Assembly: GCF_041435215.1 (NCBI RefSeq)
Contig: NZ_CP108394.1
Coordinates: forward strand, 1,612,001-1,676,000
Direction: 5' to 3'
Origin: Streptomyces sp. NBC_01314
Lineage (GTDB): Bacteria; Actinomycetota; Actinomycetes; Streptomycetales; Streptomycetaceae
DNA: 64,000 nt
Shown: in pieces, positions 1 to 11,292 of the stretch
Layout: every line of letters begins with the position of its first letter
Position numbering within the stretch: position 1 is the first letter of the stretch
The notes under the pieces: model-generated
The model's database searches: none
The model's input: the letters and a program-made list of their open reading frames with translations, nothing else
What the model was told of the DNA's origin: nothing
Position numbers and translations under genes: made by a program

Positions 1-1
1 C

Positions 2-1177
2 GAACTGACCGGACTCGGCGCACAGGTGACGATCGCCGCCTGCGACACCGCCGACCCGGACGCGCTGCGCGGCCTCCTCGACTCGATACCGTCCGAACAT
101 CCGCTCACCGGGGTGTTCCACACGGCGGGCGTCCTCGCGGACGGCACCGTGCCCAACCTGACCCCCGACGACCTGCAGCGGGTGTTCGCCCCGAAGGTCG
201 ACGCCGCCTGGCATCTGCACGAGCGGACCCGCCATCTCGACCTGGCCGCCTTCGTCCTGTACTCCTCGACCGCCGGCACCCTCGGCAACCCGGGCCAGGG
301 CAACTACGCGGCCGCCAACACCTTCCTCGACGCCCTCGCCCGCCACCGCCGTCGCCAGGGCCTGGCCGCCACCTCGGTCGCCTGGGGCTGGTGGCAGCCG
401 GTCACCGGCCTCACCGGCGCCCTCACCGACGCCGACAACACCCGCATCGCGCGGACCGGCCTCGCGCCCATCACCGCCGAGTACGGCCACGCCCTGCTCG
501 ACGCCGCCCTGGAACTGCCGTACGCGGCGGTCACCGCGACCCCCCTCAACCAGCAGACACTGCGCAGCAACAGCGCCTACGGCACGCTGCACCCCCTGCT
601 GGAGCGGCTGACCGCCGCGGCCGGGACCCGCCGGGCGGCCACCGTGTCCGCACCGGCCCCCGATCTGCGGACCGACCTCGCCGATCTCGGGCCCGACGCC
701 AGGCTGCGGCGGCTGCAGTCCCTCATCGGCACACACGCGGCCGCCGTCCTCGGCCTCGACGCGGCCACGCCCCTGGCACCGGACCAGCCGTTCAGGGAGT
801 CCGGCTTCGACTCGCTCACGGCACTGGAGCTCCGCAACCGGCTGACCACCGCCACCGGGCTCCAGCTGCCCGCGACCCTCACCTACGACCATCCGACCCC
901 GGTCTCGCTGGCCGGCCACCTCGACGGAGAACTCTTCCCCGACGCCGGTGACGACGGGGCCCGGGCGCCGGAGGACACCCGGATCCAGGAGGCCATCGCC
1001 GCCATCCCGCTCGCGCGCCTGCGCGAACTCGGTCTGCTCGAAACCCTCCTGCAGATCGCGGGGATCGAGACGGCCCCCGGCGACCACCACGACGGCATCA
1101 AGGACATCGAGGACATCAGGACGGCGAGCCTCGACGAACTCGTCGCGATGGCGTTCTCCGCGGAGGACGCCGAATGA
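2..1177 (+). CDS. Modular type I polyketide synthase, C-terminal part (KR-ACP-docking), 5' end outside window
   Basis: The frame is already open at base 2, so the gene starts upstream. The visible part holds the second half of a ketoreductase: the Ser/Tyr/Asn region [20 protein letters not shown] is intact (Tyr codon at 305-307). The residue eight before Tyr is Leu rather than Trp, and the LDD position reads LAD, which keeps the diagnostic Asp; both point to a B-type KR. An acyl carrier protein follows with its phosphopantetheine site in GFDSLT (Ser codon at 812-814). The last ~70 residues form a helical C-terminal docking domain ([20 protein letters not shown]...) with an acidic tail. It would hand the chain to the N-terminal coiled coil of the next protein, whose ATG overlaps this stop (ATGA). 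The type of full module is unknown because its KS and AT lie outside the window. Confidence 0.95.
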   Translation, partial: ELTGLGAQVTIAACDTADPDALRGLLDSIPSEHPLTGVFHTAGVLADGTVPNLTPDDLQRVFAPKVDAAWHLHERTRHLDLAAFVLYSSTAGTLGNPGQGNYAAANTFLDALARHRRRQGLAATSVAWGWWQPVTGLTGALTDADNTRIARTGLAPITAEYGHALLDAALELPYAAVTATPLNQQTLRSNSAYGTLHPLLERLTAAAGTRRAATVSAPAPDLRTDLADLGPDARLRRLQSLIGTHAAAVLGLDAATPLAPDQPFRESGFDSLTALELRNRLTTATGLQLPATLTYDHPTPVSLAGHLDGELFPDAGDDGARAPEDTRIQEAIAAIPLARLRELGLLETLLQIAGIETAPGDHHDGIKDIEDIRTASLDELVAMAFSAEDAE

Positions 1178-4100
1178 CGCCCCGACCGCAGAACGGACCC
1201 ACCCGTACCGAATCCTCGGTGAACGACACGACGGAGTCGACCGTGCCCCGACCCGACCTTGCCGAGGCGCTGCGCCGCAGCCTGCTGGCGAACGAACAGC
1301 TGAAGCGGAGGAACCTCCAGCTGGTCTCCGCCGGGCGGGAACCCGTCGCGGTGGTCGCCATGGCGTGCCGGCTGCCCGGCGGTGTCCGGTCGCCCGAGGA
1401 GCTGTGGCGGCTGGTGGCCACCGGGACGGACGCGGTCGGAGACTTCCCCGGCGACCGGGGCTGGGACCTCGACCGGATGACCGACCCGGACGACGGCCGC
1501 CCCTGGCAGGGCGGGTTCGTCGAGGACGCGGCCGGTTTCGACGCCGGATTCTTCGGGATCTCCGACCGTGAGGCGCTGGCGATGGACCCGCAGCAGCGCC
1601 TGTTGCTGGAGACCGCGTGGGAGACGGTCGAACGCGCCGGTATCGTCCCGGCAGCACTGCGCAACAGCCGGACCGGTGTCTTCGTCGGCACCGCGGCCCA
1701 GGCCTATCTGCCCCCGGTCGACCAGCCGGCCCCGAGTGTCGCGGGATACCGCCTCCAGGGCGGTCTGACCAGCGTCGCGTCCGGCCGTATCGCCTACACG
1801 CTGGGCCTGAACGGGCCGGCCGTCACCGTGGACACCGCCTGCTCCTCGTCCCTGACCGCCCTGCATCTCGCCGTACGGTCCCTGCGCTCCGGGGAATGCA
1901 CGCTCGCTCTCGCCGGCGGCGCGACGGTCATGGCCACCCCGGAGGTGTTCGTCGAGTTCGGCAGGCAGCGGGGACTCGCCGTGGACGGGCGCTGCAAGGC
2001 GTTCGGCGACGGCGCCGACGGCACCGGCTTCTCCGAGGGCGTGGGCCTGCTGCTCCTGGAGCGGCTGTCCGACGCCCGGGCGAACGGTCACCCGGTGCTC
2101 GCCGTGATCCGGGGCAGCGCGATCAACCAGGACGGCGCCAGCAACGGCCTGACCGCGCCGAACGGCCCCGCTCAGGAACAGGTGATCCGCCAGGCGCTCG
2201 CCGACGCGGGCGTGACCCCGTCCGACGTCGACGCGGTGGAGGCGCACGGCACCGGCACCGCGCTGGGCGACCCCATCGAGGCGAACGCCCTCATCAACAC
2301 GTACGGCAGGGACCGGCCCGCCGACCGGCCCCTGTGGCTCGGCTCGCTGAAGTCCAACATCGGCCACACCCAGGCGGCGGCCGGTGTCGCCGGCGTCATC
2401 AAAACGGTCATGGCCCTGCGCCACGGCGAGCTGCCGAGGACTCTGCACGCCGATGTCCCGTCCGCCAAGGTCGACTGGTCCAGGGGAGCGGTACGGCTGC
2501 TGGCCGGCCACCGCACCTGGCCGGACTCCGGGCGACCCCGGCGCGCCGGAGTGTCCTCGTTCGGGATCTCCGGCACGAACGCCCACCTCGTGCTGGAGGA
2601 GGCCACCGGGCGGGATGACGTCCGGGGGGCGCCGGTCACGGAGGCGGCTCCGGGCCGGGCACCAGGTCGGTCGGCGGCGTCGGGCGGGGCGACCGCGGTG
2701 ACGGCTCCGGACAGGGCGCACGGAGAGTCGGTTCCCGCCGCAGCTCAGGGCGAGGGGCGGCGCGAGCCTGTTCCGTCCGCAGCGCCGGAAGAACCGATGC
2801 CGTCCTCGGCTCCCCCGATGACCCTTCCCGGGATCGTGTGGCCGCTGTCAGCCGCCTCGGCCGGCGGGCTGCGTGCCCAGGCCGCGCGGCTCTCCAGGCT
2901 CGCCTCGGACACCCCGGACGCCGATCTCGACGCCGTGGGCCACGCGCTGGCCACCACCCGGGCGCACCTCGACCACCGGGCGGTCGTCACCGCCCCGGAC
3001 CGCGCCGCCCTGCTCGCCGGGCTCGACGCCCTGTCGGACGACCGGCCGGCGGCGGGCCTCACCCGAGGCGTGCGCGCGGTGACCGGCCGGACCGCGTTCC
3101 TGTTCTCCGGCCAGGGCTCCCAGTGGGCGGGCATGGGCCGCGAACTGCACGCCCACTCCCCGGTGTTCGCCGAAGCGCTCGACGAGGCCTGCGCCCACCT
3201 CGACCCGCACCTGCCGCGCCCCCTGCGCGAGGTGATGTTCGCCGAGGCGGAGACCACCGACGAGGCCACCCTGCTCGACCGTACGGACTTCACCCAGGCG
3301 GCCCTGTTCGCCCTCGAAGTCGCGCTGTACCGGACCGTCGAACACCTCGGGCCCCGCCCCGACTTCGTGGCCGGTCACTCCATCGGTGAGATCGCCGCCG
3401 CTCATGTCGCCGGGGTCATGTCCCTGGCGGACGCGGCCCGGCTCGTGGGCGCACGCGGGCGGCTCATGCGGTCGCTGCCCGACACAGGGGCCATGATCGC
3501 GATCGGAGCCGGTGAGGAGGAGGTCCTGGCCACGCTGGCCGGTCATGAGCGGCAGGTCGCCGTGGCCGCGGTCAACGCGCCGTCCTCGACCGTGATCTCC
3601 GGCGACCGCGACACCGTCCTGAGCGTCGCCGAGGAGTGGCGCGACCGAGGCCGCCGCGTGAACCGGCTGCGCGTCAGCCATGCCTTCCACTCACCGCACG
3701 TCGACGCCGTGCTCGTCGAACTCGTCCGTGCGGCCGCGGAACTCGACCTCCGGCCGCCCTCCGTCCCCGTCGTGTCCACCCTCACCGGCACCGCCCTGAC
3801 CTCGGACGAGGCCTGCTCGCCCGACTACTGGGCCCGCCACGCGAGGGGCTCCGTACGCTTCGCGGACGCCGTCGCCTGGTTGCGGGACCAGGGCACGACG
3901 ACCTTCCTGGAGATCGGACCGGACGCCGTGCTGACCGCGCTGGGGCAGGGGCAGACCGGCCCCACCGAGGACACCCGTTCCGGGGCGCCCGACATCGCGT
4001 GGACGCCCACCCTTCGCAAGCGCCGTGACGAGGCGCGTGTCCTCGGCGCCGCGCTGACGCGACTCCACGTCCGGGGAGCCGGACTCGACTGGCCGAGGCT

Positions 4101-7100
4101 GCTGCCCCACGTTCCCCGTGCCGATCGTGTGGAGCTGCCCACCTATCCGTTCCAGCACCGGAGTTACTGGCTGCGCACCCCGCCGTCCCGGCAGCAGGTC
4201 AGGGCGGGCGGCCTGACCCAGCTGACGCACCCGTTCCTCACGGCGCGGCTCGACATCGCCGGGCAGGCGGACCGGGTGTTCACCGGCAGCCTGTCCGCCG
4301 AGACCCACCCCTGGCTGAGCGACCACGTGGTGCGCGGCGCGGCGACGATCGCCGGTGCCACGACCGCCGAGATCGTCCTGCACGCCGGGAGCGCACTCGG
4401 ACACGGCCGCCTCGACGAACTCTCCCTGCACACGCCCTTGCCGCTGCCCGCCCACGCCGCCGTCGACATCCAGGTGCGCGTCGGACCGCCCACGGCCGAC
4501 GGCAGGCGCCCGGCGGACTTCTACTTCCGCCTCCCGGCCGACCACGCCGACCGTGTCGAGCCTCTCGACGGCGGCCGACTCGACGACCAGGCACCGGAGT
4601 GGACCCGCCACGCCACCGGCGTCCTCGCCCCCGATGACGGCTCCCGCCCCGACTGGCCCGACCTGCGGGCCTGGCCGCCGGCCGACGCGGAGCCCGTCGA
4701 CCTCGATGCGCTCCACGTACACCTCGCCGAGCAGGACGTCACCCTGGGGCCCGCCTTCCGGCGGATCACGGCGGCATGGCGGCGTGGCGACGACGTGTAC
4801 GTGGAGGCCGCGCTGCCCGCGGACTCCCCCGAGACGCGTGCCGGACACGCCCTCCACCCGACCCTGCTCGACGCGGGTCTCCAGGCGAGCCTCGTCGCGA
4901 CCCTGCCCGACGCCGAGGACGAGCGGCGGCCCAGGATGCTCTTCTCCCTCGGCGGCCTGACCCTCCACGACACCAGTGGCGTCACCGCCGTACGCGGCCA
5001 CCTGTCGACCACGACGGACGCCTCGGCACCGTCCGGTCACAGCCGCCACTCGCTCCGGCTGGCCGACGCCACCGGCCGGCCCGTAGCCACCGTGGACTCG
5101 CTGGAGCTCAGGCCGGTCGGCACCGGCGCGACCGGCCGCGGCCCACGGCCGTACCACCTGGACTGGCGTGAGCACGTGCCCGCCTCCGACGCGCCGCGGC
5201 GGGAGGTCCGTTGGATCGTCTCCGAGGGAAACGCGACCCGGCTGCGGCACGGTCTCGCGCTCGCCGACGCGGACTCGCCGGTCTTCGGGGGCGTCGGCGA
5301 GGCCCTCGACGCGCTGGAGACCGGACCGGACCACAAGGTGACGATCCTCGCCCACCCGGGCTGTGCCGAGCGCCCCGACGACGGAGGCCTCGCCGCGGGC
5401 ATCCCGGACGACGTCCATGGCTCCACCCGGGATCTTCTCGCCTCCGTCCAGCAGTGGCTGGCCGACGAGCGGACCCACGAGCGCACGCTGGTGGTGCTCA
5501 CCCATGGCGCGGTGGCCACCGAGGCCGGGGAGGACGTCCCCGGCCTCGCCCAGTCACCGGCGTGGGGACTGCTGCGTACGACGCAGACCGAGCACCCGGG
5601 CCGCTTCGTCCTCCTCGACGTCGACGGCCACGACGAGTCCTGGCGGAGCGTCCCGGCGGCGGTGGCGACCGCGCTCGCCGACGGTGAGCCCCAACTCGCC
5701 CTGCGGCGCGGCGGGTTGAAGATGCCCCGCCTGGCCAAGACCGACCTCGCGGCCACGCTCGCACCCCCCGCCGGGCAGCGGGCCTGGCACCTCACCCTCC
5801 GCGAAAGCCCCACGGGCAGCCTCGACGACCTCCTGCTCGCACCCTGCCCCGAGTCCGAGGCGCCCCTCGCCGCCGGACAGGTCCGGGTCGCCGTTCGGGC
5901 GGCCGGGGTCAGCTTCCGCGACGTCCTCATCCCGCTGGGCATGTATCCCGGACCCGGGCGGATCGGCACCGAGATCTCGGGTGTGGTCGTCGAGTCCGGA
6001 CCGGGCGTGGACGACCTCCGTCCCGGTGACCGGGTGACCGGTCTGGTCCCGGGCGGGGCCATGGGCACCCTCGCGGTCGCCGACCACCGCACGCTCGTCC
6101 GGGTCCCGGAGGGCTGGACGTTCGCCGAGGCCGCCACCGTGCCCGGAGCCTTCGTCACCGCCTGGCAGAGCCTGGTCGACGTCGCCGGTCTCGGCCCCGG
6201 CGACACCGTGCTCGTGCACGCCGCCGCCGGAGGGGTCGGGATGGCCGCCGTCCGGATCGCCCGGCACCTCGGCGCGGACGTCTACGCCACCGCGCACCCC
6301 GGCAAGCACGCCACGCTGCGCGCCCTCGGCCTCGACGACTCCCGCATCGCCTCCTCACGGGACACCGCCTTCGAGCGGAAGTTCCGGGCCGCCACCGACG
6401 GCCGTGGCGTCGACGTCGTCCTGCACAGCCTCAGCGGCGAACTCACCGACGCCTCCCTGCGGTTGCTCGCCCCCGGCGGTCGCCTCGTCGACCTGGGCAG
6501 AACCGCGCACGGCGTCCCGGACCACCCCGACGAGCGCCGTCGGCCGTACGAACTCCTCATCGACCCCGACCATGTCTCCGGCACCCTCACCCACCTCGCC
6601 GAACTGTTCCGCGACGGCACCCTCGCCCCGCTGCCCGTCACCGCCCTGGACATCCGCCAGGCTCCCCGGGCGCTGCGGCTCATGCGCGACGCGGCCCACA
6701 CCGGCAAGATCGTCCTCACGGTTCCCCGCCCCCTCGACCCGGAGGGCACCGTCCTCGTCACCGGCGGAACCGGAACCCTCGGTTCCCTCGTCGCCCGGCA
6801 CCTGATCACGGAACACCGGGCCCGGCATCTGCTGCTCGTGAGCCGCCGGGGTCCGGACGCCCCCGGCGCCGTCGAACTCCGGGCCGAGCTTGCCGCACTC
6901 GGTGCCGAGGTCACCGTCGCCGCGTGCGACACCGCCGACCCGGACGCCCTCGCCGCGCTCCTCGACACCGTCCCCGGGGAACATCCGCTGACCGCCGTGG
7001 TGCACACCGCCGGGACCGTGGATCCCGGGCCCGTGCGGGAGCTGACCGCCGCTCAGGTGACCGGCGTGCTGCGGCCCAAGGCGGACGCCGCATGGCATCT

Positions 7101-8691
7101 GCACCGGCTCACCCGGCATCTGGACCTCGCCGCGTTCGTCCTCTACTCCTCGTCGGTGGGCGTCCTCGGGCTCGCCGGGCAGGGCAACTACGCCGCCGCC
7201 AACACCTTCCTCGACGCCCTCGCCGCCCACCGCCGCGCGGGCGGGCTGCCGGCGACCGCGCTGGCCTGGGGGATGTGGGGGGAACGCTCCGCGATGGGTG
7301 AGCGGCTCGGCGCGGACGGCATCCACCAGGTCCTCGGCGCCGGGCTGGCGCCGATCCCCACCGGGGAGGGGCTGGCCCGGTTCGACGCCGCCGTCGGTAC
7401 CGGCGCCGACAGCCACCTGGCGTCGCTGGTCCCCGCGCGGCTGCACCTGGACGCGCTGCGGACCCAGGGCCTCGTACACCTGCTGTCGGACCTGACCGCG
7501 CCCCCGGCGTCCCGGCCGACGACGGCGCCCGGCGTGGCCCTGCAGGTCGCGGGGCTGCCGGAGGCCGAACGACGGCGGGTCCTGCTGGAGCTGGTCACCG
7601 ATCACGCCGGTGCCGTCCTCAGCCACCCCGACCCCGGGGCCCTCGCCGCCGACACCGGGTTCAGGTCCCTGGGCTTCGACTCCGTGACGTCCGTGGAGAT
7701 GAGCAACAGGCTGGCCGCGGCGACCGGGCTGAGCCTGCCGGCGACCGCGGTCTTCGACCACCCCACCCCCGCCGCCCTCGCGGGCCACCTGGGCGAACGG
7801 CTGGCCGACATCGGTGACCCCGCCACCCCCACGGCGCCGAAGGCCGACCGCCGGGAACGGCAGGAGGGCACCCTCGGCACGCTGTTGCGCCAGGCCGTCA
7901 CCCAGGGGCGGGTCGGCGAGGGAGTGGGCCTGCTGGCGGCGGCGGCGCGTCTGCGGCCGGCGTTCTCCCACCCCCCGCTGCCCGAGCACACCCCAGCCAC
8001 GACCTGGCTGCGGCGGGCCGGACGACCCGCGCTGATCTGTGTGGACTCGTTCATCCCCGCCGCGGCGGACCTCACCTACCAGCGACTGGCCGTCGCCCTG
8101 GAGACCCGGTACGACGTGGCGGCCGTCCAGCTGCCCGGGTACCGGGAGGGCGAGCCGCTGCCCGACACCGCCGACGCCGTGGCCGAGGCCGTGGCCACCG
8201 CCGTCGAGGAGTGCGCCGGAGGTGAGCCGTTCACGCTGGTCGGGTTCTCCACCGGAGGCCTCGTCGCGCACGCCACGGCCCACCGCCTTGCGGCGCGTGG
8301 AATCCGGGCCGAGGCCGTCGTCCTGATCGACACACTGCCGCCGGGCTCCCTCACCACCGCGGCGGCGGCCGACATCCTGCGGGAGTGGGCCGAGGCACAG
8401 GGCGAGTTCTGGTCCCGCGACGACACCGGGCTCACCGCCATGGGCTGGTACCTCGACCTGTTCGGCAACCACTGGACACCGGTCGCCCCGGACGCCCCGG
8501 TCCACCTCGTCCAGGCGGCCCGGCAAGTGCCCTCCGCACCCGACGGCGCATGGGCCCGGCTGTGGGAGGGGCTCGCGACCCGCACCACCACGCCGGGCAG
8601 CCACTTCGGGCTGCTCACCGATCACGTCACCGACACCGCCCGCACCCTCACCGGCCTGCTCGGCTCCGACCGGGCCACCCCGGCCGGCTGA
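1174..8691 (+). CDS. Terminal modular type I polyketide synthase, KS-AT-DH-ER-KR-ACP-TE (2505 aa)
   Basis: A single fully reducing extension module with chain release. The N-terminal coiled-coil docking helix ([19 protein letters not shown]) matches the upstream C-terminal docking domain. KS spans ~56-480 with Cys223 (DTACSSS), His358 (EAHGTGT) and His398 (NIGHTQA). AT spans ~640-940 with Ser736 in GHSIGE and HAFH at 836-839, the malonyl-CoA signature. DH (~1015-1290) has His1051 and Asp1233 (DAGLQ), but the usual HxxxGxxxxP ends in Ala. ER (~1535-1845) has the NADPH loop [10 protein letters not shown] (~1857-2035) has TGGTGTLG and Tyr2006. ACP has Ser2170 (GFDSVT). A C-terminal thioesterase (~2225-2500) has Ser2359 in GFSTGG and a late His in SHFGLL. 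An Ala/Pro-rich linker (~485-550) separates KS and AT. The ATG is chosen because GGAGG lies 7 nt upstream; a GTG at 1219 is the alternative. The product is not identifiable from one module. Confidence 0.96.
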   Translation: MTPRPQNGPTRTESSVNDTTESTVPRPDLAEALRRSLLANEQLKRRNLQLVSAGREPVAVVAMACRLPGGVRSPEELWRLVATGTDAVGDFPGDRGWDLDRMTDPDDGRPWQGGFVEDAAGFDAGFFGISDREALAMDPQQRLLLETAWETVERAGIVPAALRNSRTGVFVGTAAQAYLPPVDQPAPSVAGYRLQGGLTSVASGRIAYTLGLNGPAVTVDTACSSSLTALHLAVRSLRSGECTLALAGGATVMATPEVFVEFGRQRGLAVDGRCKAFGDGADGTGFSEGVGLLLLERLSDARANGHPVLAVIRGSAINQDGASNGLTAPNGPAQEQVIRQALADAGVTPSDVDAVEAHGTGTALGDPIEANALINTYGRDRPADRPLWLGSLKSNIGHTQAAAGVAGVIKTVMALRHGELPRTLHADVPSAKVDWSRGAVRLLAGHRTWPDSGRPRRAGVSSFGISGTNAHLVLEEATGRDDVRGAPVTEAAPGRAPGRSAASGGATAVTAPDRAHGESVPAAAQGEGRREPVPSAAPEEPMPSSAPPMTLPGIVWPLSAASAGGLRAQAARLSRLASDTPDADLDAVGHALATTRAHLDHRAVVTAPDRAALLAGLDALSDDRPAAGLTRGVRAVTGRTAFLFSGQGSQWAGMGRELHAHSPVFAEALDEACAHLDPHLPRPLREVMFAEAETTDEATLLDRTDFTQAALFALEVALYRTVEHLGPRPDFVAGHSIGEIAAAHVAGVMSLADAARLVGARGRLMRSLPDTGAMIAIGAGEEEVLATLAGHERQVAVAAVNAPSSTVISGDRDTVLSVAEEWRDRGRRVNRLRVSHAFHSPHVDAVLVELVRAAAELDLRPPSVPVVSTLTGTALTSDEACSPDYWARHARGSVRFADAVAWLRDQGTTTFLEIGPDAVLTALGQGQTGPTEDTRSGAPDIAWTPTLRKRRDEARVLGAALTRLHVRGAGLDWPRLLPHVPRADRVELPTYPFQHRSYWLRTPPSRQQVRAGGLTQLTHPFLTARLDIAGQADRVFTGSLSAETHPWLSDHVVRGAATIAGATTAEIVLHAGSALGHGRLDELSLHTPLPLPAHAAVDIQVRVGPPTADGRRPADFYFRLPADHADRVEPLDGGRLDDQAPEWTRHATGVLAPDDGSRPDWPDLRAWPPADAEPVDLDALHVHLAEQDVTLGPAFRRITAAWRRGDDVYVEAALPADSPETRAGHALHPTLLDAGLQASLVATLPDAEDERRPRMLFSLGGLTLHDTSGVTAVRGHLSTTTDASAPSGHSRHSLRLADATGRPVATVDSLELRPVGTGATGRGPRPYHLDWREHVPASDAPRREVRWIVSEGNATRLRHGLALADADSPVFGGVGEALDALETGPDHKVTILAHPGCAERPDDGGLAAGIPDDVHGSTRDLLASVQQWLADERTHERTLVVLTHGAVATEAGEDVPGLAQSPAWGLLRTTQTEHPGRFVLLDVDGHDESWRSVPAAVATALADGEPQLALRRGGLKMPRLAKTDLAATLAPPAGQRAWHLTLRESPTGSLDDLLLAPCPESEAPLAAGQVRVAVRAAGVSFRDVLIPLGMYPGPGRIGTEISGVVVESGPGVDDLRPGDRVTGLVPGGAMGTLAVADHRTLVRVPEGWTFAEAATVPGAFVTAWQSLVDVAGLGPGDTVLVHAAAGGVGMAAVRIARHLGADVYATAHPGKHATLRALGLDDSRIASSRDTAFERKFRAATDGRGVDVVLHSLSGELTDASLRLLAPGGRLVDLGRTAHGVPDHPDERRRPYELLIDPDHVSGTLTHLAELFRDGTLAPLPVTALDIRQAPRALRLMRDAAHTGKIVLTVPRPLDPEGTVLVTGGTGTLGSLVARHLITEHRARHLLLVSRRGPDAPGAVELRAELAALGAEVTVAACDTADPDALAALLDTVPGEHPLTAVVHTAGTVDPGPVRELTAAQVTGVLRPKADAAWHLHRLTRHLDLAAFVLYSSSVGVLGLAGQGNYAAANTFLDALAAHRRAGGLPATALAWGMWGERSAMGERLGADGIHQVLGAGLAPIPTGEGLARFDAAVGTGADSHLASLVPARLHLDALRTQGLVHLLSDLTAPPASRPTTAPGVALQVAGLPEAERRRVLLELVTDHAGAVLSHPDPGALAADTGFRSLGFDSVTSVEMSNRLAAATGLSLPATAVFDHPTPAALAGHLGERLADIGDPATPTAPKADRRERQEGTLGTLLRQAVTQGRVGEGVGLLAAAARLRPAFSHPPLPEHTPATTWLRRAGRPALICVDSFIPAAADLTYQRLAVALETRYDVAAVQLPGYREGEPLPDTADAVAEAVATAVEECAGGEPFTLVGFSTGGLVAHATAHRLAARGIRAEAVVLIDTLPPGSLTTAAAADILREWAEAQGEFWSRDDTGLTAMGWYLDLFGNHWTPVAPDAPVHLVQAARQVPSAPDGAWARLWEGLATRTTTPGSHFGLLTDHVTDTARTLTGLLGSDRATPAG

Positions 8692-8783
8692 ACGACCACC
8701 CCACGACCTCGACCCGGACCGCACGAGCACCAGCGGCGCTCCGTCCCGAGGGGCCCCCGCTCGGCGATCCACCGGAGGAACCC

Positions 8784-10331
8784 ATGTCAATCTTCTCGGA
8801 CTTCCAGCAGGTCGCACTCCGGCAACCGGACGCGCCCGCACTGGTCACCCTCGACGACGCCGTGTCGTACGGGGCCGTGCTCGGCCTCGCCGACCGGGTC
8901 GCCGCCGGGCTGCTGCGGGCCGGCCTGCGCACGGGTGAGCGGGTCGCGGTGCACCTCTCCAACCGGTACGAGCTGGTCTCGGTCTACTACGCCTGTCTGC
9001 GGGTCGGCGCGGTGATCGTGCCGGTGAGCCACAAGCTGTCGGCGGGCGAGGTGGACCAGCTGATCGAAGACAGCGCGCCCCGGTTCTATCTCGGCGAGGC
9101 CGAGGTCCACGGGCCGTGCGCGCATGTGATCGAGAAGCGCGAGACGATCGAGCGCGCGTGGATCCTCGACTCCTCGGGAACCACGACGACCGAGCCGTGG
9201 AGCGGCCTCCTCGCGGACGGCCCCTCCCCCGCCGACGGCATCGGCCCGGACGAACTCGCCGCCATCTTCTACACCTCGGGCACCACCGGACGGCCCAAGA
9301 GCCTCGTGCTGTCCCAGGCCACCCTGGAAGCCGGCCTGGACCTGACGGAGGCTCAGGGCGTCGGGCACGCCGACGCCACGTACTACATGATCAACCTGAT
9401 GAACCCGTGGGGCATCCTCGTCCTGCTCACCTCGTTGCGCCGGGGTCGTCCCCTGGCCCTGACGGCGACGAACACCCCGGACGTCATCCTGCGCATGCTG
9501 CGCACCCACCGCTTCGGCTGGATCGGCGGCGCGCCGACCACCTTCCGCGCCCTGCTCGCCGAGGCCCGTGCCGCCGCCGAACCGGCGCCCGGCCTGGCGG
9601 GGACGAGGTGTGTGGCCGGAGGGGACGCCTGCCCGATCGAGCTGAGCCGGGACTTCGCGGAGACCTTCGGGGCCTCCCTGACGGGCGTCTACGGCATGAC
9701 GGAGACCGCCGCGCCCGTGATCGAACAGCCGCGGATCGAAGCCGTCGACGTGCCGTCCATCGGCTGGCCGCTGCCCGGTGTGGAGGTGCGGGTCGACACT
9801 GAGGACGGCGAGGAGGGCGAGGAGACGGGTGAACTGCTGCTGCGCACCCCGTCCCGGCCCGTCGGGTCGTGGAACGGGACCGGAGTGGACCGCTTCGACC
9901 GTACGGAGTGGCTCGCCAGCGGCGACGTCGTCCGGCGACGGGAGGACGGCTGTCTGTTGTTCGTGGGCCGCAAGAAGGATCTGATCATGGTCGAGGGCTA
10001 TCCGATCTCGCCGCTGGAGATCGAGCAGGCGATCGCCGCGCACCCCGATGTCGCGGCCGCCCTCGTCTTCGGCGTACCCGACACCCTCACCGGCGAACGC
10101 GCGGTCGCGCTGGTCGAACCGGAGCCGGGGCGCCGGGTCGAGCCGACGGCGCTGCTGGAGCATCTGTCCGGCCGTATCGGCGCGTACAAGCATCCCGGCG
10201 AGATCAGCGTCGTCGAGAAACTGCCGGTACTGCCCAGCGGCAAGCTCGGCCGGCAGCGGCTGGCGGCCGAGTACACGTCGTCCCGGGCGGGCACGGCAGC
10301 CCCCTCGGGCCCGTCGGCCCACGCGGGCTGA
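8784..10331 (+). CDS. AMP-dependent acyl-CoA synthetase / acyl ligase (ANL superfamily)
   Basis: 515 aa. It activates a carboxylate as an acyl-adenylate and normally transfers it to CoA or a carrier protein. The ANL motifs are in order: the ATP-binding loop YTSGTTGRPK (163-172), YGMTE (303-307), the hinge SGDVVRRREDG, and the catalytic Lys487 in LPSGKLGRQ. Length is usual for the family and no carrier domain is attached. GGAGGA at 8774-8779 decides the ATG at 8784; the upstream in-frame extension lies inside the PKS gene and is not used. It sits 92 nt after the PKS thioesterase gene, in the same direction as the tailoring genes, so it may supply a starter acid, load a side chain, or reactivate a released acid. 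Which of these is not shown by the sequence. Confidence 0.9.
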   Translation: MSIFSDFQQVALRQPDAPALVTLDDAVSYGAVLGLADRVAAGLLRAGLRTGERVAVHLSNRYELVSVYYACLRVGAVIVPVSHKLSAGEVDQLIEDSAPRFYLGEAEVHGPCAHVIEKRETIERAWILDSSGTTTTEPWSGLLADGPSPADGIGPDELAAIFYTSGTTGRPKSLVLSQATLEAGLDLTEAQGVGHADATYYMINLMNPWGILVLLTSLRRGRPLALTATNTPDVILRMLRTHRFGWIGGAPTTFRALLAEARAAAEPAPGLAGTRCVAGGDACPIELSRDFAETFGASLTGVYGMTETAAPVIEQPRIEAVDVPSIGWPLPGVEVRVDTEDGEEGEETGELLLRTPSRPVGSWNGTGVDRFDRTEWLASGDVVRRREDGCLLFVGRKKDLIMVEGYPISPLEIEQAIAAHPDVAAALVFGVPDTLTGERAVALVEPEPGRRVEPTALLEHLSGRIGAYKHPGEISVVEKLPVLPSGKLGRQRLAAEYTSSRAGTAAPSGPSAHAG

Positions 10332-10347
10332 AGAAGGACGGCCCGTC

Positions 10348-11178
10348 ATGAAGTTCGGCTTCGTCATGTTTCCCACCCGGGACGCCATCGCGCCCGGTGA
10401 CCTCGGTCCCCTCCTGGAGGACCGGGGCTTCGAGTCCCTGTTCGTGCCCGACCACACCCACATCCCGGCTGTCACGCCCGAGAAGGACGACGTCGCGAAC
10501 CTCGCGCCGGAGTTCAGGAACGGCATGGACCCGTTCGTCGCCCTGGGCGCCCTCGCGCAGGCCACCTCGACCCTGCAGATCGGCACCGCGATCCTGCTGG
10601 TCCCGGAGCGCGACCCCATCGTCACCGCCAAGGCGGTCGCGTCGGTGGACGTGCTCTCCGGCGGCCGGATGAACTTCGGGGTGGGGCCGGGCTGGATCAA
10701 GCAGGAGTTGCGCAACCACGGCACGAACCCCGACGACCGCTGGCAGGTCATGCGGGAGCGCGTCGAGGCCATGCGGGAGATCTGGACCCAGGACATCGCC
10801 TCCTACCACGGCGAGTTCGTCGACTTCGCCGACATCACGTCCTGGCCCAAGCCCGTCCGGGCACCCCACCCGCCGGTACTCGTCGGCGGCAACGGCCCCG
10901 GCGTCACCGAGCGCGTCCTCGCGTACGGCGACGAGTGGATCCCCATGGCCCGCCCCGGAGTCCTCGACCAGATCGCCGAGTTCAAGAAGACCGCCCGCAA
11001 GCCCGGGAGCGACGAGCCCCTCCCCGTCACCCTTTTCGGCGGTGAGATCCGCGATGTCGACGCCTACGAGGCCGTCGGCGTCGACCGCGTCCTGATCTGG
11101 GTACGGCCCCTCGACACCGCCCGGATGACGAGAACCGTCGACCGGATCGCGCTCCGCCTCGGCGACCGTCTCCGCTGA
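10348..11178 (+). CDS. LLM-class (luciferase-like) flavin/F420-dependent oxidoreductase
   Basis: 276 aa. It opens with the typical first strand and helix (MKFGFVMFPTRDAIAPGDLGPLLEDRGFESLFVPDHTHIP). It continues with the conserved blocks of this TIM-barrel family: TSTLQIGTAILLVPERDPIVTAKAVASVDVLSGGR, FGVGPGWIKQE and PPVLVGGNG. Actinobacterial members of this subgroup usually use coenzyme F420; some use FMN. The start ATG follows the ligase stop by 16 nt with GAAGGAC upstream, so it is probably cotranscribed. In a PKS cluster such enzymes reduce or oxidise C-C, C-O or C-N bonds of the product. The substrate is unknown. Confidence 0.88.
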   Translation: MKFGFVMFPTRDAIAPGDLGPLLEDRGFESLFVPDHTHIPAVTPEKDDVANLAPEFRNGMDPFVALGALAQATSTLQIGTAILLVPERDPIVTAKAVASVDVLSGGRMNFGVGPGWIKQELRNHGTNPDDRWQVMRERVEAMREIWTQDIASYHGEFVDFADITSWPKPVRAPHPPVLVGGNGPGVTERVLAYGDEWIPMARPGVLDQIAEFKKTARKPGSDEPLPVTLFGGEIRDVDAYEAVGVDRVLIWVRPLDTARMTRTVDRIALRLGDRLR

Positions 11179-11292
11179 CCGAATCCCCAAGGAACCGCGA
11201 CCGTCCCAAGCCCCCGAGGCCCCTCCCAAGGCCCGGGACTCCCCTGGGACAGCCCTCCCGCGAGAAACAGCCCTGTGAAAGGCGGTCAACCC

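Noticed and set aside
883..2721. 612-codon open frame on the - strand opposite the PKS
   Set aside because: It is antisense to conserved KS/ACP domains, has low-complexity Gly/Arg/Val composition and no motif; a GC-bias shadow.
6355..8841. 828-codon open frame on the - strand opposite the PKS ER-KR-ACP-TE region
   Set aside because: Antisense shadow of a gene with strong domain evidence; no ribosome site or recognisable protein.
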